A stretch of 64,000 nucleotides of DNA, from positions 572,050 through 636,049 of the forward strand of contig NZ_QXFK01000018.1 of the NCBI RefSeq assembly GCF_003581645.1, given 5' to 3'. The notes below the pieces were generated by a model, which had not been told where the DNA came from, did no database searches, and saw nothing but the letters and a program-made list of their open reading frames with translations. Of this stretch, positions 17,087 to 26,589 are shown piece by piece. Position 1 is the first letter of the stretch; each line of letters opens with the position of its first letter. The position numbers and the translations under genes are program-made. This DNA is from Pelagerythrobacter aerophilus (GTDB lineage: Bacteria; Pseudomonadota; Alphaproteobacteria; Sphingomonadales; Sphingomonadaceae).

Positions 17087-17938
17087 TTGTCAGGGGTCAC
17101 ATCAGTCCAGCGCAGCGCAGCGCCGCCCGACAACGTGCAGGCATCGATCGCCCGCGCGTCGGCCGCGACCGGGGTCGATTTCGACTACCTGCTGGCGCAG
17201 GCGAAGATCGAGTCCAACCTCGACAGCAATGCCCGCGCGCGCACCTCGAGCGCATCGGGGCTCTACCAGTTCATTTCCTCGACCTGGCTCGAAACGCTCG
17301 ACCGCCACGGCAAGTCGCACGGGCTCGACTGGGCCGAAGCTGCCATCGTTCAGGAAGGCGGCCGCGCGAAAGTCGGTGACGCCGGGGCGCGGGCGCAGAT
17401 CATGGCGCTGCGCTTCGATCCCGAAGTCTCATCCCTGATGGCGGCCGAGCTTGCGCGCGACAATGCGGGCGAACTGCGCGGCTTCCTCGGGCGCGAACCC
17501 GACCACGCCGAGCTCTATCTCGCGCATTTCCTGGGGGCAGGCGGCGCCAAGGGTTTCCTCGGCGCCTTGCAGGACAATCCGCTGTCGCCCGCCGCGGCGC
17601 TGTTTCCCAAGCCCGCGCAGGCCAACCCAGCGATCTTCTACCAGGGCGGGCGCTCGCGCTCGGTCGGCGAGGTCATGGACCTGGTGCGCGGCAAGGTCGA
17701 AGCCGCCAAGCAGGGCGATGGCGCGCCACCGGCGACCGGCACTTATCTGCCGTCGACGCCATCGGCCGCTTTCACCCAGGCGCGCCGCACGTTCGCCGCC
17801 GAGCCCGCCGGGCCCGCGCCGCGCCCCTCGATGGCCGAAACCCTGCAGACGACCTTCGGCGGCTCCAACGGCCTCGATAGCCGCGCCGCGCGGCACGTGG
17901 GCGAAGCCTACGGCAAGTTCCGAGCGTTCGGGCTGTGA
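17087..17938 (+). CDS. Flagellar lytic transglycosylase (SLT domain)
   Basis: This 283-residue protein has an N-terminal SLT/lysozyme-like domain. The catalytic glutamate is in AQAKIESNLDSNARARTSSASGLYQFISSTWLETL (E of KIESN, about residue 44), and GLYQFISSTW is typical of the fold. The C-terminal half is alanine/proline-rich. The start is TTG at 17087; GTG at 17135 is an alternative. It has no obvious signal peptide, so export may use the flagellar apparatus. FlgJ here lacks its own hydrolase domain, so this enzyme probably opens the peptidoglycan for the rod, like SltF. Confidence 0.82.
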   Translation: MSGVTSVQRSAAPPDNVQASIARASAATGVDFDYLLAQAKIESNLDSNARARTSSASGLYQFISSTWLETLDRHGKSHGLDWAEAAIVQEGGRAKVGDAGARAQIMALRFDPEVSSLMAAELARDNAGELRGFLGREPDHAELYLAHFLGAGGAKGFLGALQDNPLSPAAALFPKPAQANPAIFYQGGRSRSVGEVMDLVRGKVEAAKQGDGAPPATGTYLPSTPSAAFTQARRTFAAEPAGPAPRPSMAETLQTTFGGSNGLDSRAARHVGEAYGKFRAFGL

Positions 17939-20040
17939 CCTGGCGCTCGTTCCTCGCGCCCTCGATGGCGCTGCCGGTCGGCATCCTGACGATCATCGTG
18001 TTGATGGTCGTGCCGATCCCGCCGGCTATGCTCGACTTGTTTTTCGTGCTCAACATCGCGCTCTCGGTCGCGGTGCTGATGGCGGCGATGAACGCGGAAA
18101 AGCCGCTCGACTTCTCGTCGTTCCCCTCGGTCCTGCTGTTCGCGACGCTGCTGCGCCTGGCGCTCAACGTCGCTTCCACGCGCGTCGTGCTGATGAACGG
18201 ACACGAGGGCGAGGCCGCGGCCGGCAAAGTGATCGAGGCCTTCGGCGCCTTCCTGATCGGCGGCAGCTTCGCCGTCGGTCTGTTCGTCTTCATGATCCTG
18301 ATGATCATCAACCTGGTCGTCGTGACCAAGGGCGCAGGCCGCGTGTCGGAAGTCTCCGCACGCTTCACGCTCGATGCCCTCCCCGGCAAGCAGATGGCGA
18401 TCGACGCCGACCTCGCCGCCGGCCTGATGACGGCCGACGAAGCCAAGGCCCGCCGCCGCGAGATCGCGACCGAGGCGGATTTCTACGGCTCGATGGACGG
18501 TGCCAGCAAGTTCGTGAAGGGCGACGCGATCGCGGCGCTGCTGATCCTGTTCGTCAACATCGTGGCGGGGTTCGTGCTCGGCATGGCGACGCATGGCCTG
18601 TCGGCGAACGAAGCGGGCGAGCTCTACGTTACCCTGGCCGTCGGCGACGCGCTCGTCGCTTCGGTTCCCGCCCTGCTGCTCTCGATCGCCGCGGCGGTCA
18701 TCGTGACCCGCGTTTCGGACAACCGCGACCTCACCGGGCAGATCGGCGGCCAGCTTGCCGAGCCCGGCATCTGGCTTCCGGTCGGCTGCATCCTCGCGGC
18801 CATGGGCATGATCCCGGCCATGCCGCAGTCGGTCTTCCTGCCGCTGGCTGCCGGCGCTTTCGCACTGTGGCGCACGCTCAAGCGGCGCAAGGCCTTCGTG
18901 CCGGTCGCCGAAGCCGAGCCCGCCCCCGACCCGACGCGGATCGCGATCGGCGACATTTCCGAACAGGCGCTGGTGACGATCGAGCTCGGCTTCGGGCTGG
19001 TCCATCTCGCCGACGACCGGCGCGGCGCCCCGCTCGTCTCGCGCCTCACTGGATTGCGGCGGCAACTGTGCCAGTCGTTCGGCTTCATCGTGCCGCAGTT
19101 CCGCATCAAGGACAGCTTCGACCTGGCGCCCGATCGCTACCGCGTGACGCTGGGCGGTGCGCCGCTCGGCTCGGGCCAGCTTCGCCCCGACCGCATGCTG
19201 GCGATCGACACCGGCGAGGCGGGCCAACTGGCCCAGCTTCCCGGCGAAGCGACCCGCGATCCCAGCTTTGGCTGCCCCGCCGTGTGGATCGATGCCGCGA
19301 CGCGCGATCTCGCGGTGGCCGAGGGCTATCTCGTGGTCGACCCGGAAAGCGTGGTCGCGACCCATGTGAACCAGCTCCTTTCCGCCCGGCCACAAGACCT
19401 GCTCGGCCCCGACCAGGTGCGCGAGCTGCTCGACATGGTGCGCGAGCGAAATGCGCAGATGGTCGAGACGATCACGCCGCAGCCGCTCTCGCTCGCCGCG
19501 GTCACCCGCCTGCTGCGCGCGCTGCTCGCCGACGGCATCTCGCTCGCGCATCCGCTGCCGATTCTCGGCAGCCTGTCGCAGGCGGCGCAGCAGACGACCG
19601 ATCACGACCGCCTGGTCGACATGCTCCGCGCCGATCTCGGCCCGATGCTGGTCGGCAGCCTGTGCGCGCCGGACGAACGCCTGCCGGTCATCACCCTCGC
19701 CGCCGAGCTGGAGGAGATGGTCGTCGGCGGGCTGCAGGACCCGGCAAGCGGAAACGTCGTCATCGAGCCCGATCTCGCCCGCTCGATCGGCGAGCGGATC
19801 GCCGCGATCGTCGCGAGCCGCCCGGCCGGCGCGGGCAAACCCGCGCTGATCGTCCAGCCGCGCGCCCGCCGCCCGCTGGCCGGCCTGCTGCGCCTGCGCG
19901 CACCGGGCTGCGCGGTCCTTTCGATCAACGAACTGCCCGTCGCCCAGCCGATCGAAGTGATCGGCGTCGTCGGCGGCGATGAGCAGGCGCAGGCCCCGCA
20001 GCCGGCGCCGGATATGGACAGGGAGCCCTTGGCCGCATGA
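17935..20040 (+). CDS. flhA: Flagellar type III export protein FlhA
   Basis: This 701-residue protein has about eight N-terminal membrane segments and the FHIPEP-family signature (RVSEVSARFTLDALPGKQMAIDADLAAGLMTADEAKARR). The large cytoplasmic domain starts near residue 340 and contains GFGLVHLADD and VRDNLRL-like IVPQFRIKDSFDLAPDRYRV. It is the proton-coupled gate of the export apparatus. It begins at GTG, overlapping the transglycosylase stop (GTGA), and overlaps fliA by four bases at the end. Confidence 0.96.
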   Translation: MTWRSFLAPSMALPVGILTIIVLMVVPIPPAMLDLFFVLNIALSVAVLMAAMNAEKPLDFSSFPSVLLFATLLRLALNVASTRVVLMNGHEGEAAAGKVIEAFGAFLIGGSFAVGLFVFMILMIINLVVVTKGAGRVSEVSARFTLDALPGKQMAIDADLAAGLMTADEAKARRREIATEADFYGSMDGASKFVKGDAIAALLILFVNIVAGFVLGMATHGLSANEAGELYVTLAVGDALVASVPALLLSIAAAVIVTRVSDNRDLTGQIGGQLAEPGIWLPVGCILAAMGMIPAMPQSVFLPLAAGAFALWRTLKRRKAFVPVAEAEPAPDPTRIAIGDISEQALVTIELGFGLVHLADDRRGAPLVSRLTGLRRQLCQSFGFIVPQFRIKDSFDLAPDRYRVTLGGAPLGSGQLRPDRMLAIDTGEAGQLAQLPGEATRDPSFGCPAVWIDAATRDLAVAEGYLVVDPESVVATHVNQLLSARPQDLLGPDQVRELLDMVRERNAQMVETITPQPLSLAAVTRLLRALLADGISLAHPLPILGSLSQAAQQTTDHDRLVDMLRADLGPMLVGSLCAPDERLPVITLAAELEEMVVGGLQDPASGNVVIEPDLARSIGERIAAIVASRPAGAGKPALIVQPRARRPLAGLLRLRAPGCAVLSINELPVAQPIEVIGVVGGDEQAQAPQPAPDMDREPLAA

Positions 20041-20756
20041 GGTACGACCATTCCGAATTTGCCGTGGCGGAGGCCTATTGCGGCAATGTCGGCGACCGGG
20101 TCACCCGGTTCCTGCCGATGGTCCGCAAGCTTGCCTGGCACCTGTCGGGCAGCGGCGGCCCGACCGTCGATGTCGAGGACCTGATGCAGGCCGGCCTCGT
20201 CGCGCTGACCGAATGCGCGCAGAAACACGATTCGCCGAGCGAGGACGGCTTCGCCGCCTATGCCAAGCTGCGCGTACGGGGCGCGATGGTCGACCTCTTG
20301 CGCAGCGCCTCGCCCGATCCGCGCGGCGCGCGCGCCAAGCGGCGCATGATCGAGAGCGCCCGGGCGAAGCTCCACACTGCGCTGGGGCGCGAACCTTCTT
20401 CCGCCGAACTCGCCGACACGCTCGGGATGGCGGTCGAAGACTTCCGCCGGCTCGAAAGCGATCTGGTCGAGACACGGCTCAACTCGCTCGACGAGTGCTA
20501 TTCGGAAAGCGACACGGCCTTCGCCTCGCACGAACCCGATGCGGAGCGGCAGGTTCTCCAGCAGGAGGACCGCGAGATCCTGATCGCCGCGCTCGGCTCG
20601 CTCGGCGAGCGGCACCAGCTCGTGATCCAGCTCTACTTCGTCGAGGAACTGAACCTGTCGGAAATCGCCGACGTGCTCGGCGTCAGCGTGCCGCGCGTGC
20701 ACCAGCTCAAGGCCGCCGCCCTCGCGCAGATGCGCAAGGCGATGGCGGAGGATTGA
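20037..20756 (+). CDS. fliA: Flagellar sigma factor FliA (sigma28)
   Basis: This 239-residue sigma70-family factor has region 2 (VEDLMQAGLVALTECAQ, AYAKLRVRGAMVDLLRS), region 3 (ELADTLGMAVEDFRRLE) and region 4 (DREILIAALGSLGERHQLVIQLYFVEELNLSEIADVLGVSVPRVHQLKAAALAQMRKAM). The RGAMVDxLRS motif is typical of FliA. It should recognise the flagellin promoter at 2318-2344 and be held inactive by FlgM (16393-16683). Confidence 0.95.
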   Translation: MRYDHSEFAVAEAYCGNVGDRVTRFLPMVRKLAWHLSGSGGPTVDVEDLMQAGLVALTECAQKHDSPSEDGFAAYAKLRVRGAMVDLLRSASPDPRGARAKRRMIESARAKLHTALGREPSSAELADTLGMAVEDFRRLESDLVETRLNSLDECYSESDTAFASHEPDAERQVLQQEDREILIAALGSLGERHQLVIQLYFVEELNLSEIADVLGVSVPRVHQLKAAALAQMRKAMAED

Positions 20757-20807
20757 TCCGCTCCGGCATTGACAATCGGCGCTCGCGCGCCGCAAGTGCC
20801 GCGCCAG

Positions 20808-21000
20808 ACGGTGCCGCACGCGCTTCACGCACGGGCGGCTAAGAGGGAAGCCGGTGCGATGCCGGCGCTGTGCCCGCAACTGTAGGCGGGGAGCCCCGGG
20901 CCATCACGTCACTGGAAATCGTTCCGAAAACGGAATGATTTTCCGGGAAGACGGCCCAGGGGCGCCGATCCGCAAGCCAGGAGACCTGCCGTCGCGTCGT
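20808..21000 (+). promoter_or_regulatory. Cobalamin (B12) riboswitch
   Basis: Conserved elements appear in the expected order: AAGAGGGAAGCCGGTGCGAT (20841-20860), TGCCCGCAACTGTA (20871-20884), GTCACTGG (20908-20915), GGGAAGACGG (20945-20954), GCGCCGATCCGCA, and the B12 box AGCCAGGAGACCTGCC (20975-20990). A strong variable hairpin (TTCCGAAAACGGAA core) lies near 20932-20945. Adenosylcobalamin or a related corrinoid should repress the downstream importer genes. A TTGACA hexamer at 20769-20774 could be the -35 of its promoter. The outer boundaries are approximate. Confidence 0.95.
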
Positions 21001-21168
21001 TCGTCCGGGGAGCCGGGTAAGCTCGATCGGACGGGAAACGCGTTTTCCCGCAGAAGCGACAGCCATCGGCCGGGCTACCGGCGCCGGGGGTGAGCAGCCC
21101 CCGGCGGGCCAAGACTGTCCAGGCGATGCGGGGTTCCGAGCCTCCCCGCGCGCGATCGGGGTTCCGCC
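21001..21168 (+). other. Leader between the riboswitch aptamer and btuF
   Basis: These 168 bases probably hold the expression platform. Two hairpins are visible: GGGAAA/TTTCCC at 21034-21050 and an 8-bp GC stem GCCGGGGG/CCCCCGGC at 21083-21105. Neither is followed by a T-run, so control by Rho or by sequestering the ribosome-binding site is more likely than intrinsic termination. GGGG lies seven bases before the btuF ATG. Confidence 0.5.
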
Positions 21169-22047
21169 ATGCGCGATGCAGCGGAAGGCATATTGCGAAG
21201 GAGCCGGCTGGCGGCAGGCCTTGCCGCGCTTGCGGTGCTCGTCCTCAGCGGCTGCGCTTCGGCGCCTGAACCGTCCGCCGCGCCCGGCGCCGCGCCGCAG
21301 CGCATCGTCAGCCTCGATTATTGCGCCGACCAGTACGTGCTCCGCTTCGCCGAGCGCGATGCGATCCTCGCGCTGTCGCCCTACGCGGCGGAGCGCTTTT
21401 CCTACATGCGCGCCGAGGCGGAGGGACTGCCGACAGTGCGGCCGCGCACCGCCGATATTCTCGCGCTCCAGCCCGATCTCGTGGTTCGCTCCTTCGGCGG
21501 AGGCGCCGACGTGGTGCCGTTCCTTGAGGAACTCGGCGTGCCGGTGGTCCAGATCGGCTTTCCGCAGACGATCGCCGAGGTGCGCGACGAGGTCCTGCGC
21601 GTCGGCAGCGCGCTCGGGGCGGGGGATGAGGCACGGCAGGTTGCGGCCGACATGGACCGCCGCCTCGCCGCCCTGCCCGCGCCGCCCGAGAAGCGCCGCA
21701 CCGCGCTCTACATGACGCCGGGAGGCATGACCTCGGGCGAGGGAACGCTGGTTCACGAGATCCTGCGCACCGCGGGCCTCGCCAATTTCCAGGATCGCCC
21801 CGGCTGGAATACCCTCCCGCTCGAACGGCTCGCCTACGAACACCCGGACGTGGTCGCCGCGGCGTTCTACGAGGGAGTCGAAAGCCAGGCTGAAATCTGG
21901 AGCGCCGCGCGCCATCCGGTCGCCCGCGCGCAGCTCGAGAACCGGCCCGTCGTGCCGCTCGAAGGCGCCTGGACGAGCTGCGGCGGCTGGTTCCTGATCG
22001 ACGCGATCGAAGCCCTGTCGCACGCGGCGCAGGGGGAAGCGCAATGA
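21169..22047 (+). CDS. btuF: Vitamin B12 ABC transporter, substrate-binding lipoprotein BtuF
   Basis: This 292-residue periplasmic binding protein has a lipobox (VLSGCAS) and the TroA/BtuF fold: RIVSLDYCADQYVLRFAERDAILALSPYA, then ADILALQPDLVVRSFGG and LEELGVPVVQIGFPQTIAEV, and a C-terminal GGWFLIDAIEAL. The family also binds heme and siderophores. The cobalamin riboswitch upstream makes B12 or another corrinoid the most likely ligand. The stop overlaps the permease start by four bases. Confidence 0.85.
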   Translation: MRDAAEGILRRSRLAAGLAALAVLVLSGCASAPEPSAAPGAAPQRIVSLDYCADQYVLRFAERDAILALSPYAAERFSYMRAEAEGLPTVRPRTADILALQPDLVVRSFGGGADVVPFLEELGVPVVQIGFPQTIAEVRDEVLRVGSALGAGDEARQVAADMDRRLAALPAPPEKRRTALYMTPGGMTSGEGTLVHEILRTAGLANFQDRPGWNTLPLERLAYEHPDVVAAAFYEGVESQAEIWSAARHPVARAQLENRPVVPLEGAWTSCGGWFLIDAIEALSHAAQGEAQ

Positions 22048-23027
22048 CAGCCCGCGCCAACGCCCTGCTCGTGCTCGCGCTGGTCGGCGCGGTTCTGCTC
22101 GCCCTGCTGCTCGGCTCGGTGCCGCTGTCGCCCGTGCGGGTGCTGAGCGCCTTGGGCCTGCAAGGGAATCCGGGGGATACGCTGGTCGTCTGGCAGATCC
22201 GCCTGCCCCGCGCGCTCGCCGCCGCCGTGGTGGGCGCGGCGCTGGGCATGAGCGGCGCGGCGCTGCAGGGCCTGCTGCGCAATCCGCTCGCCGAGCCGGG
22301 CATTCTCGGCGTCTCCGCCACCGCCGCGCTGTTCGCGACGTTCGTGCTGTTCTTCGGCCTCGCCGGGGCCGGACCGCTGGTCCTGCCCCTCGCCGCGATC
22401 GCGGGGGCGCTGGCGGCGACGCTGGTGGTGGCGGTCGCGGCGCTGCGGACCCGCTCGGCCGTGACACTGATCCTCGTCGGCATCGGCCTGTCGAGCTTCT
22501 CCGCCGCGCTGATGGCGCTGCTGATGAACCTCGCGCCGAATCCCTTCACGCTGGCCGACATGATCAACTGGACGCTGGGCACGGTCGCCAATCGCAGCTT
22601 CGCCGATCTCGCCTATGCCGCGCCGTTCCTTGCGATCGGCGGCGCGATCCTGCTTACGACCCGCCGGGGCCTCGCGGCACTGGCATTGGGGGAGGAGGCC
22701 GCCGAGGGGGTCGGGCTAGATCTCAGGCGGCAGCGGCTCGCGGTGATCCTCGGCGCGGGGCTGGCGACCGGCGCAGCGGTCTCACTCGCGGGCGCGATCG
22801 GCTTCGTGGGCATCGTCGCGCCGCATCTCGTCCGGCCGTTCGTCGGCTACGATCCGGCGCGCCTGCTGGCGCCTTCGGCCCTGCTCGGCGCACTGGTGCT
22901 GGTTCTCGCCGATATCGGCGTGCGGCTTCTGTCGACCGACTCCGAGCTGCGGCTGGGCGTGGTCGCCGCGCTGATCGGGGCGCCGATCTTCGTCTGGATC
23001 GCCGCGCGCGGGAGGCTCGTGCGATGA
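22044..23027 (+). CDS. btuC: Vitamin B12 ABC transporter, permease BtuC
   Basis: This 327-residue permease of the FecCD/BtuC family has about ten membrane helices. Typical motifs are LGSVPLSPVRVLSALG, VWQIRLPRALAAAVVGAALGMSGAALQGLLRNPLAEPGILGVS, the coupling-helix region near GLDLRRQRLAVILGAGLATGAAVSLAGAIGFVGIVAPHLVRPFVGYD, and a C-terminal ELRLGVVAALIGAPIFVWI. It sits between btuF and the ATPase gene with four-base overlaps at both ends. Confidence 0.92.
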   Translation: MTARANALLVLALVGAVLLALLLGSVPLSPVRVLSALGLQGNPGDTLVVWQIRLPRALAAAVVGAALGMSGAALQGLLRNPLAEPGILGVSATAALFATFVLFFGLAGAGPLVLPLAAIAGALAATLVVAVAALRTRSAVTLILVGIGLSSFSAALMALLMNLAPNPFTLADMINWTLGTVANRSFADLAYAAPFLAIGGAILLTTRRGLAALALGEEAAEGVGLDLRRQRLAVILGAGLATGAAVSLAGAIGFVGIVAPHLVRPFVGYDPARLLAPSALLGALVLVLADIGVRLLSTDSELRLGVVAALIGAPIFVWIAARGRLVR

Positions 23028-23800
23028 GCGTACTCGAAGCCCGCGGGCTCGCCTACCGCGCCGAGGGGCGGCCGCTGGTCGAAGACGCGAGCTTCCGGCT
23101 CGAACCGGGCGAGCTGACCATGCTGATCGGCCCCAACGGCTCGGGCAAGTCGACCCTGCTGCGGCTCGCGCTCGGCCTCCTCGCCCCAGCTGCGGGCGAA
23201 GCGCTGATCGACGGCGCCAGCGTCCGCAGTCTTTCGCCGATGGCCCGCGCGCGCAAGGCGGCCTACCTGCCGCAGACCCGCCCGCTCGCCTGGCCCATGC
23301 CGGTGCGCGACGTGATCGCCCTCGGCCGCTTCGCCTACGGCGCGGCGCCTGGTCGGCTCGCGGCAGAGGACGCCGCGGCGGTCGCGCGCGCGATCGCGGC
23401 CTGCCGCCTCGCCGGGTTCGAAGACCGCGCTGCCGACACGCTCTCCGGCGGCGAGCTGGCGCGGGTCCACCTCGCGCGGGCGCTGGCGGCGGAAGCGCCG
23501 CTGCTGGTGGCGGACGAGCCGGTCGCCGCGCTCGACCCGCGCTACCAGCACGAGGTCGCGCAGCTCTTCGCCGCCGCCGCGCACGAGGGGCGCGGGGTGC
23601 TCACCGTGGTCCACGACCTCACGCTCGCCGCGCGCTACGCCGACCGGCTTATCTGGATGAAGAACGGCCGGATCGTCGCCGACGGCAGCGTCGCCGAGAC
23701 GATGACGGCAGAGCGACTCGCCCATGTGTTCGGGATCGAAGCCGAAATCGCGCACAGCGGATCGCGGATGTCGCTGACCGTCGCCGGCCCGGCCCGCTGA
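23024..23800 (+). CDS. btuD: Vitamin B12 ABC transporter, ATPase BtuD
   Basis: This 258-residue ABC ATPase has a Walker A (GPNGSGKST, about residue 38), a Q-loop (AAYLPQ), the signature LSGGELARVHLARALA, a Walker B (LLVADEPVAALDP) and an H-loop (VVHDLTLAA). It is the third gene of the riboswitch-controlled importer. It converges with purD, leaving only 7 bases between the stop codons. Confidence 0.92.
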   Translation: MSVLEARGLAYRAEGRPLVEDASFRLEPGELTMLIGPNGSGKSTLLRLALGLLAPAAGEALIDGASVRSLSPMARARKAAYLPQTRPLAWPMPVRDVIALGRFAYGAAPGRLAAEDAAAVARAIAACRLAGFEDRAADTLSGGELARVHLARALAAEAPLLVADEPVAALDPRYQHEVAQLFAAAAHEGRGVLTVVHDLTLAARYADRLIWMKNGRIVADGSVAETMTAERLAHVFGIEAEIAHSGSRMSLTVAGPAR

Positions 23801-23807
23801 CCGCGCG

Positions 23808-25097
23808 TTACTGGCCCGCTTCGCGCTCGACCTCGCGCCAGCCGATATCGCGGCGGCAGAACCCGCTCGGGAAGTCGATCGCGTCGACTGCCCGGTAGGC
23901 CACCGCCTGCGCGGCGGTGACATCGGCGCCGCACGCCGTCACGTTGAGCACCCGCCCGCCGCTGGCGACGAGCGTGTCCCCCTCCAGCCGGGTGCCGGCG
24001 TGGAAGACCTTGGCGCCTTCCGCTTCCGCCTGGCCGAGCTCGATCGCGCCGCCCTTCTCGGGCGCGCCGGGATAGCCGTTGGCGGCCACGACGACCGTCA
24101 GCGCCGCCTTCTCCGAACGCTTGACCGGCGGCTGCGTGGCAAGGCTGCTGGTGGCGCAGGCGAGCATCAGTTCGCCCAGATCGCTCTCCAGCCGCATCAT
24201 CAGGACCTGGCACTCGGGATCGCCGAAGCGGCAGTTGTATTCGATCAGCTTGGGCCCGTCGTCGGTCAGCATCAGCCCGGCGTAGAGCACGCCCGAGTAG
24301 GGCATGCCTTCGTCGGCCATGGTCTTCACCGTCGGCACGATGATGCGCTTGAGCACCTCGCCGTGCATCGCAGGCGTCAGCACCTTGGCCGGGCTGTAGG
24401 CGCCCATGCCGCCCGTGTTCGGGCCCGTGTCCCCGTCGCCGACGCGCTTGTGATCCTGCGCCGTGCCGAACGGCAGGATCGTAGCGCCGTCGGTGAGGGC
24501 AAAGAAGCTCGCTTCCTCGCCTTCCATGAATTCCTCGATCACGACTTCGGCGCCGGCTTCTCCGAACTGGCCGCCGAACATGTCGGCCAGCGCGGCTTCG
24601 GCCTCGGCGCGGTCCTGCGCGATCACCACGCCCTTGCCCGCGGCGAGCCCATCGGCCTTGAGCACATAGGGCGCCTCGAACCGGCCGAGCGCAGCCTTGG
24701 CTTCGTCGAGCGATGTGGTGCGGACGTAGCCGGCGGTCGGAATGCCCGCTCGTTCGCACAGATCCTTGGTGAACCCCTTGCTCCCCTCGAGCTGCGCGGC
24801 GGCCTTTGAAGGGCCGAACACCGCGACTCCCTCGCCGCGCAGCGAATCGGCCAGCCCGTCGACCAGCGGCGCCTCCGGCCCGATCACGACCAGGCCGATG
24901 CGCTTGTCCTCGCAGAAGGCGATCACAGCGGCGTGATCGGTGGCATCGAGCGCGACGCATTCGGCATGGTCGGCGATCCCGGGGTTGCCGGGCGCGGCGT
25001 AGAACTTATCCTCGGGTCGCGACAGCAGGCGGGATTGCGCCAGCTTCCACGCCAGCGCATGTTCGCGCCCGCCCGAGCCCAGCAGAAGGATGTTCAT
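23808..25097 (-). CDS. purD: Phosphoribosylamine-glycine ligase PurD
   Basis: This 429-residue ATP-grasp enzyme makes glycinamide ribonucleotide in purine synthesis. It starts [19 protein letters not shown], with GSRGREHA-type residues, and has [12 protein letters not shown], the ATP-grasp region [16 protein letters not shown], and [17 protein letters not shown] and [15 protein letters not shown]. The start was moved 37 codons inward to the conserved MNILLLG, supported by GGAG six bases upstream. That start overlaps the xseA start codon on the opposite strand. Confidence 0.97.
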   Translation of the reverse strand: MNILLLGSGGREHALAWKLAQSRLLSRPEDKFYAAPGNPGIADHAECVALDATDHAAVIAFCEDKRIGLVVIGPEAPLVDGLADSLRGEGVAVFGPSKAAAQLEGSKGFTKDLCERAGIPTAGYVRTTSLDEAKAALGRFEAPYVLKADGLAAGKGVVIAQDRAEAEAALADMFGGQFGEAGAEVVIEEFMEGEEASFFALTDGATILPFGTAQDHKRVGDGDTGPNTGGMGAYSPAKVLTPAMHGEVLKRIIVPTVKTMADEGMPYSGVLYAGLMLTDDGPKLIEYNCRFGDPECQVLMMRLESDLGELMLACATSSLATQPPVKRSEKAALTVVVAANGYPGAPEKGGAIELGQAEAEGAKVFHAGTRLEGDTLVASGGRVLNVTACGADVTAAQAVAYRAVDAIDFPSGFCRRDIGWREVEREAGQ

Positions 25098-26577
25098 GGC
25101 CGCTCCAGATTTCGACGATGGTGGCAGTAACGGCGGGCTCGTAGCGCGCTCGGCCAAAGGGGACAACGCCGCGCCGCTCTCGATCACGGAAATATCGAAC
25201 CTGCTCAAGCGAACGGTCGAGGACCGGTTCGGCTTCGTGCGGCTGCGCGGCGAGCTTTCCGGGGTGAAGCGCGCCGCCTCGGGCCACGTCTATTGCTGCC
25301 TCAAGGACGAAGGCGCGGTGATCGACGGGGTCATGTGGCGCACGACGGCGCAGCGGCTCACCTTCGTGCCGGAGGACGGGCTGGAAGTCGTCGCCAGCGG
25401 CAAGCTGACGACTTATCCCGGCCGCTCGAAATACCAGATCGTCATCGACAGCCTGGAGATCGCCGGTGAAGGCGCGCTGCTCGCGCTGCTGGAGAAGACG
25501 CGCCAGCGGCTTGCAGCGGAGGGCCTCTTCGCTCCCGAGCGCAAGCGGCCGCTGCCGTTCCTGCCGCGCACGATCGGCGTCGTCACCAGCCCGACCGGCG
25601 CGGTGATCCGCGATATCCTGCACCGCCTGGCAGACCGGTTTCCAAGCCATGTCGTCGTCTGGCCGGTGCTGGTGCAGGGGCAAGGTTCGGCCGAGCAGGT
25701 CGCCGCCGCGGTGCGCGGGTTCGGCGCCCTGGCGGCGGACGGCCCGGTGCCGCGCCCCGACCTGCTGATCGTCGCGCGCGGCGGCGGATCGATCGAGGAC
25801 TTGTGGAGCTTCAACGAGGAGATCGTGGTCCGCGCGATCGCCGAAAGCCCGATTCCTGTGATCTCCGCGGTCGGGCACGAGACCGACACGACGCTCGCCG
25901 ATCATGCCGCCGACCGCCGCGCGCCGACCCCTACGGCGGCAGCAGAGATAGCGGTGCCGGTGCGCGGCGAGCTCGCGGCAACCGTCGCCGACTTCGCCGC
26001 GCGCAAGCGCCGCGCAATCCTGCGCCCGGTGGCGATCGGACGCGAGCGGCTGGAAGCGCGCGTCCAGCGCCTACCTAAGCCCGAGGCGCTGCTCCAGCCG
26101 CAGGCGCAGAAGCTCGACGAGCTGGCAGAGCGCCTGCGCCGCGGGCTCAAGGACCGCGCAGCGCAGGCGCGCGAGCGGCTGCAGGCCGATGCGGCGCGGC
26201 TCTCACCGGCCAGCCTCCGCCACCGGATCGACCGCGCGCAGGATCGGCTGGACGCCGCGCGCCTCACGCCCCTGCTCGCCACCGCCCGCCTCCAGCGCGA
26301 GCGCGAGCGTTTCGCGGCGCTCGAACGCCTGCACGCCTCGCTCAACCCCAAGGCGCCGCTCGCGCGCGGGTTCGTGCTGGTGAAGGATGCGGGCGGGGAG
26401 CTCGTGCGTTCGCGCAGCGCCGCAGCCGTGCAGGCCCGACTCGAGATCGAGTTTGCCGACGGCCTTCTCCCCGTCGTGCCCGCCGGTTCAGCGCTCGGCA
26501 ACCCGCCGCCGCGCAAAGTGCCCAAACGCCCTGCCGGCGCACCGCCGCGGCAGGACGATTTGTTCGATCTCGAATGA
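25096..26577 (+). CDS. xseA: Exodeoxyribonuclease VII large subunit XseA
   Basis: This 493-residue nuclease subunit has an N-terminal OB-fold domain ([48 protein letters not shown]) and the catalytic region with [86 protein letters not shown] long coiled-coil region follows. Start ATG 25096 has AGAAGGA five bases upstream; an ATG two codons earlier is also in frame. The small subunit gene xseB is not seen nearby. Confidence 0.96.
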   Translation: MAAPDFDDGGSNGGLVARSAKGDNAAPLSITEISNLLKRTVEDRFGFVRLRGELSGVKRAASGHVYCCLKDEGAVIDGVMWRTTAQRLTFVPEDGLEVVASGKLTTYPGRSKYQIVIDSLEIAGEGALLALLEKTRQRLAAEGLFAPERKRPLPFLPRTIGVVTSPTGAVIRDILHRLADRFPSHVVVWPVLVQGQGSAEQVAAAVRGFGALAADGPVPRPDLLIVARGGGSIEDLWSFNEEIVVRAIAESPIPVISAVGHETDTTLADHAADRRAPTPTAAAEIAVPVRGELAATVADFAARKRRAILRPVAIGRERLEARVQRLPKPEALLQPQAQKLDELAERLRRGLKDRAAQARERLQADAARLSPASLRHRIDRAQDRLDAARLTPLLATARLQRERERFAALERLHASLNPKAPLARGFVLVKDAGGELVRSRSAAAVQARLEIEFADGLLPVVPAGSALGNPPPRKVPKRPAGAPPRQDDLFDLE

Positions 26578-26589
26578 CTTGCTAGGGCG

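Noticed and set aside
17451..19982. 843-codon open frame overlapping the transglycosylase and flhA in another plus-strand frame
   Set aside because: It has arginine/alanine-rich composition typical of a frame-shifted high-GC gene and covers well-supported flhA and slt; no family motifs.
20757..21168. A small protein gene in the gap before btuF
   Set aside because: The gap is explained by a cobalamin riboswitch and its leader; no frame has a start with a ribosome-binding site.
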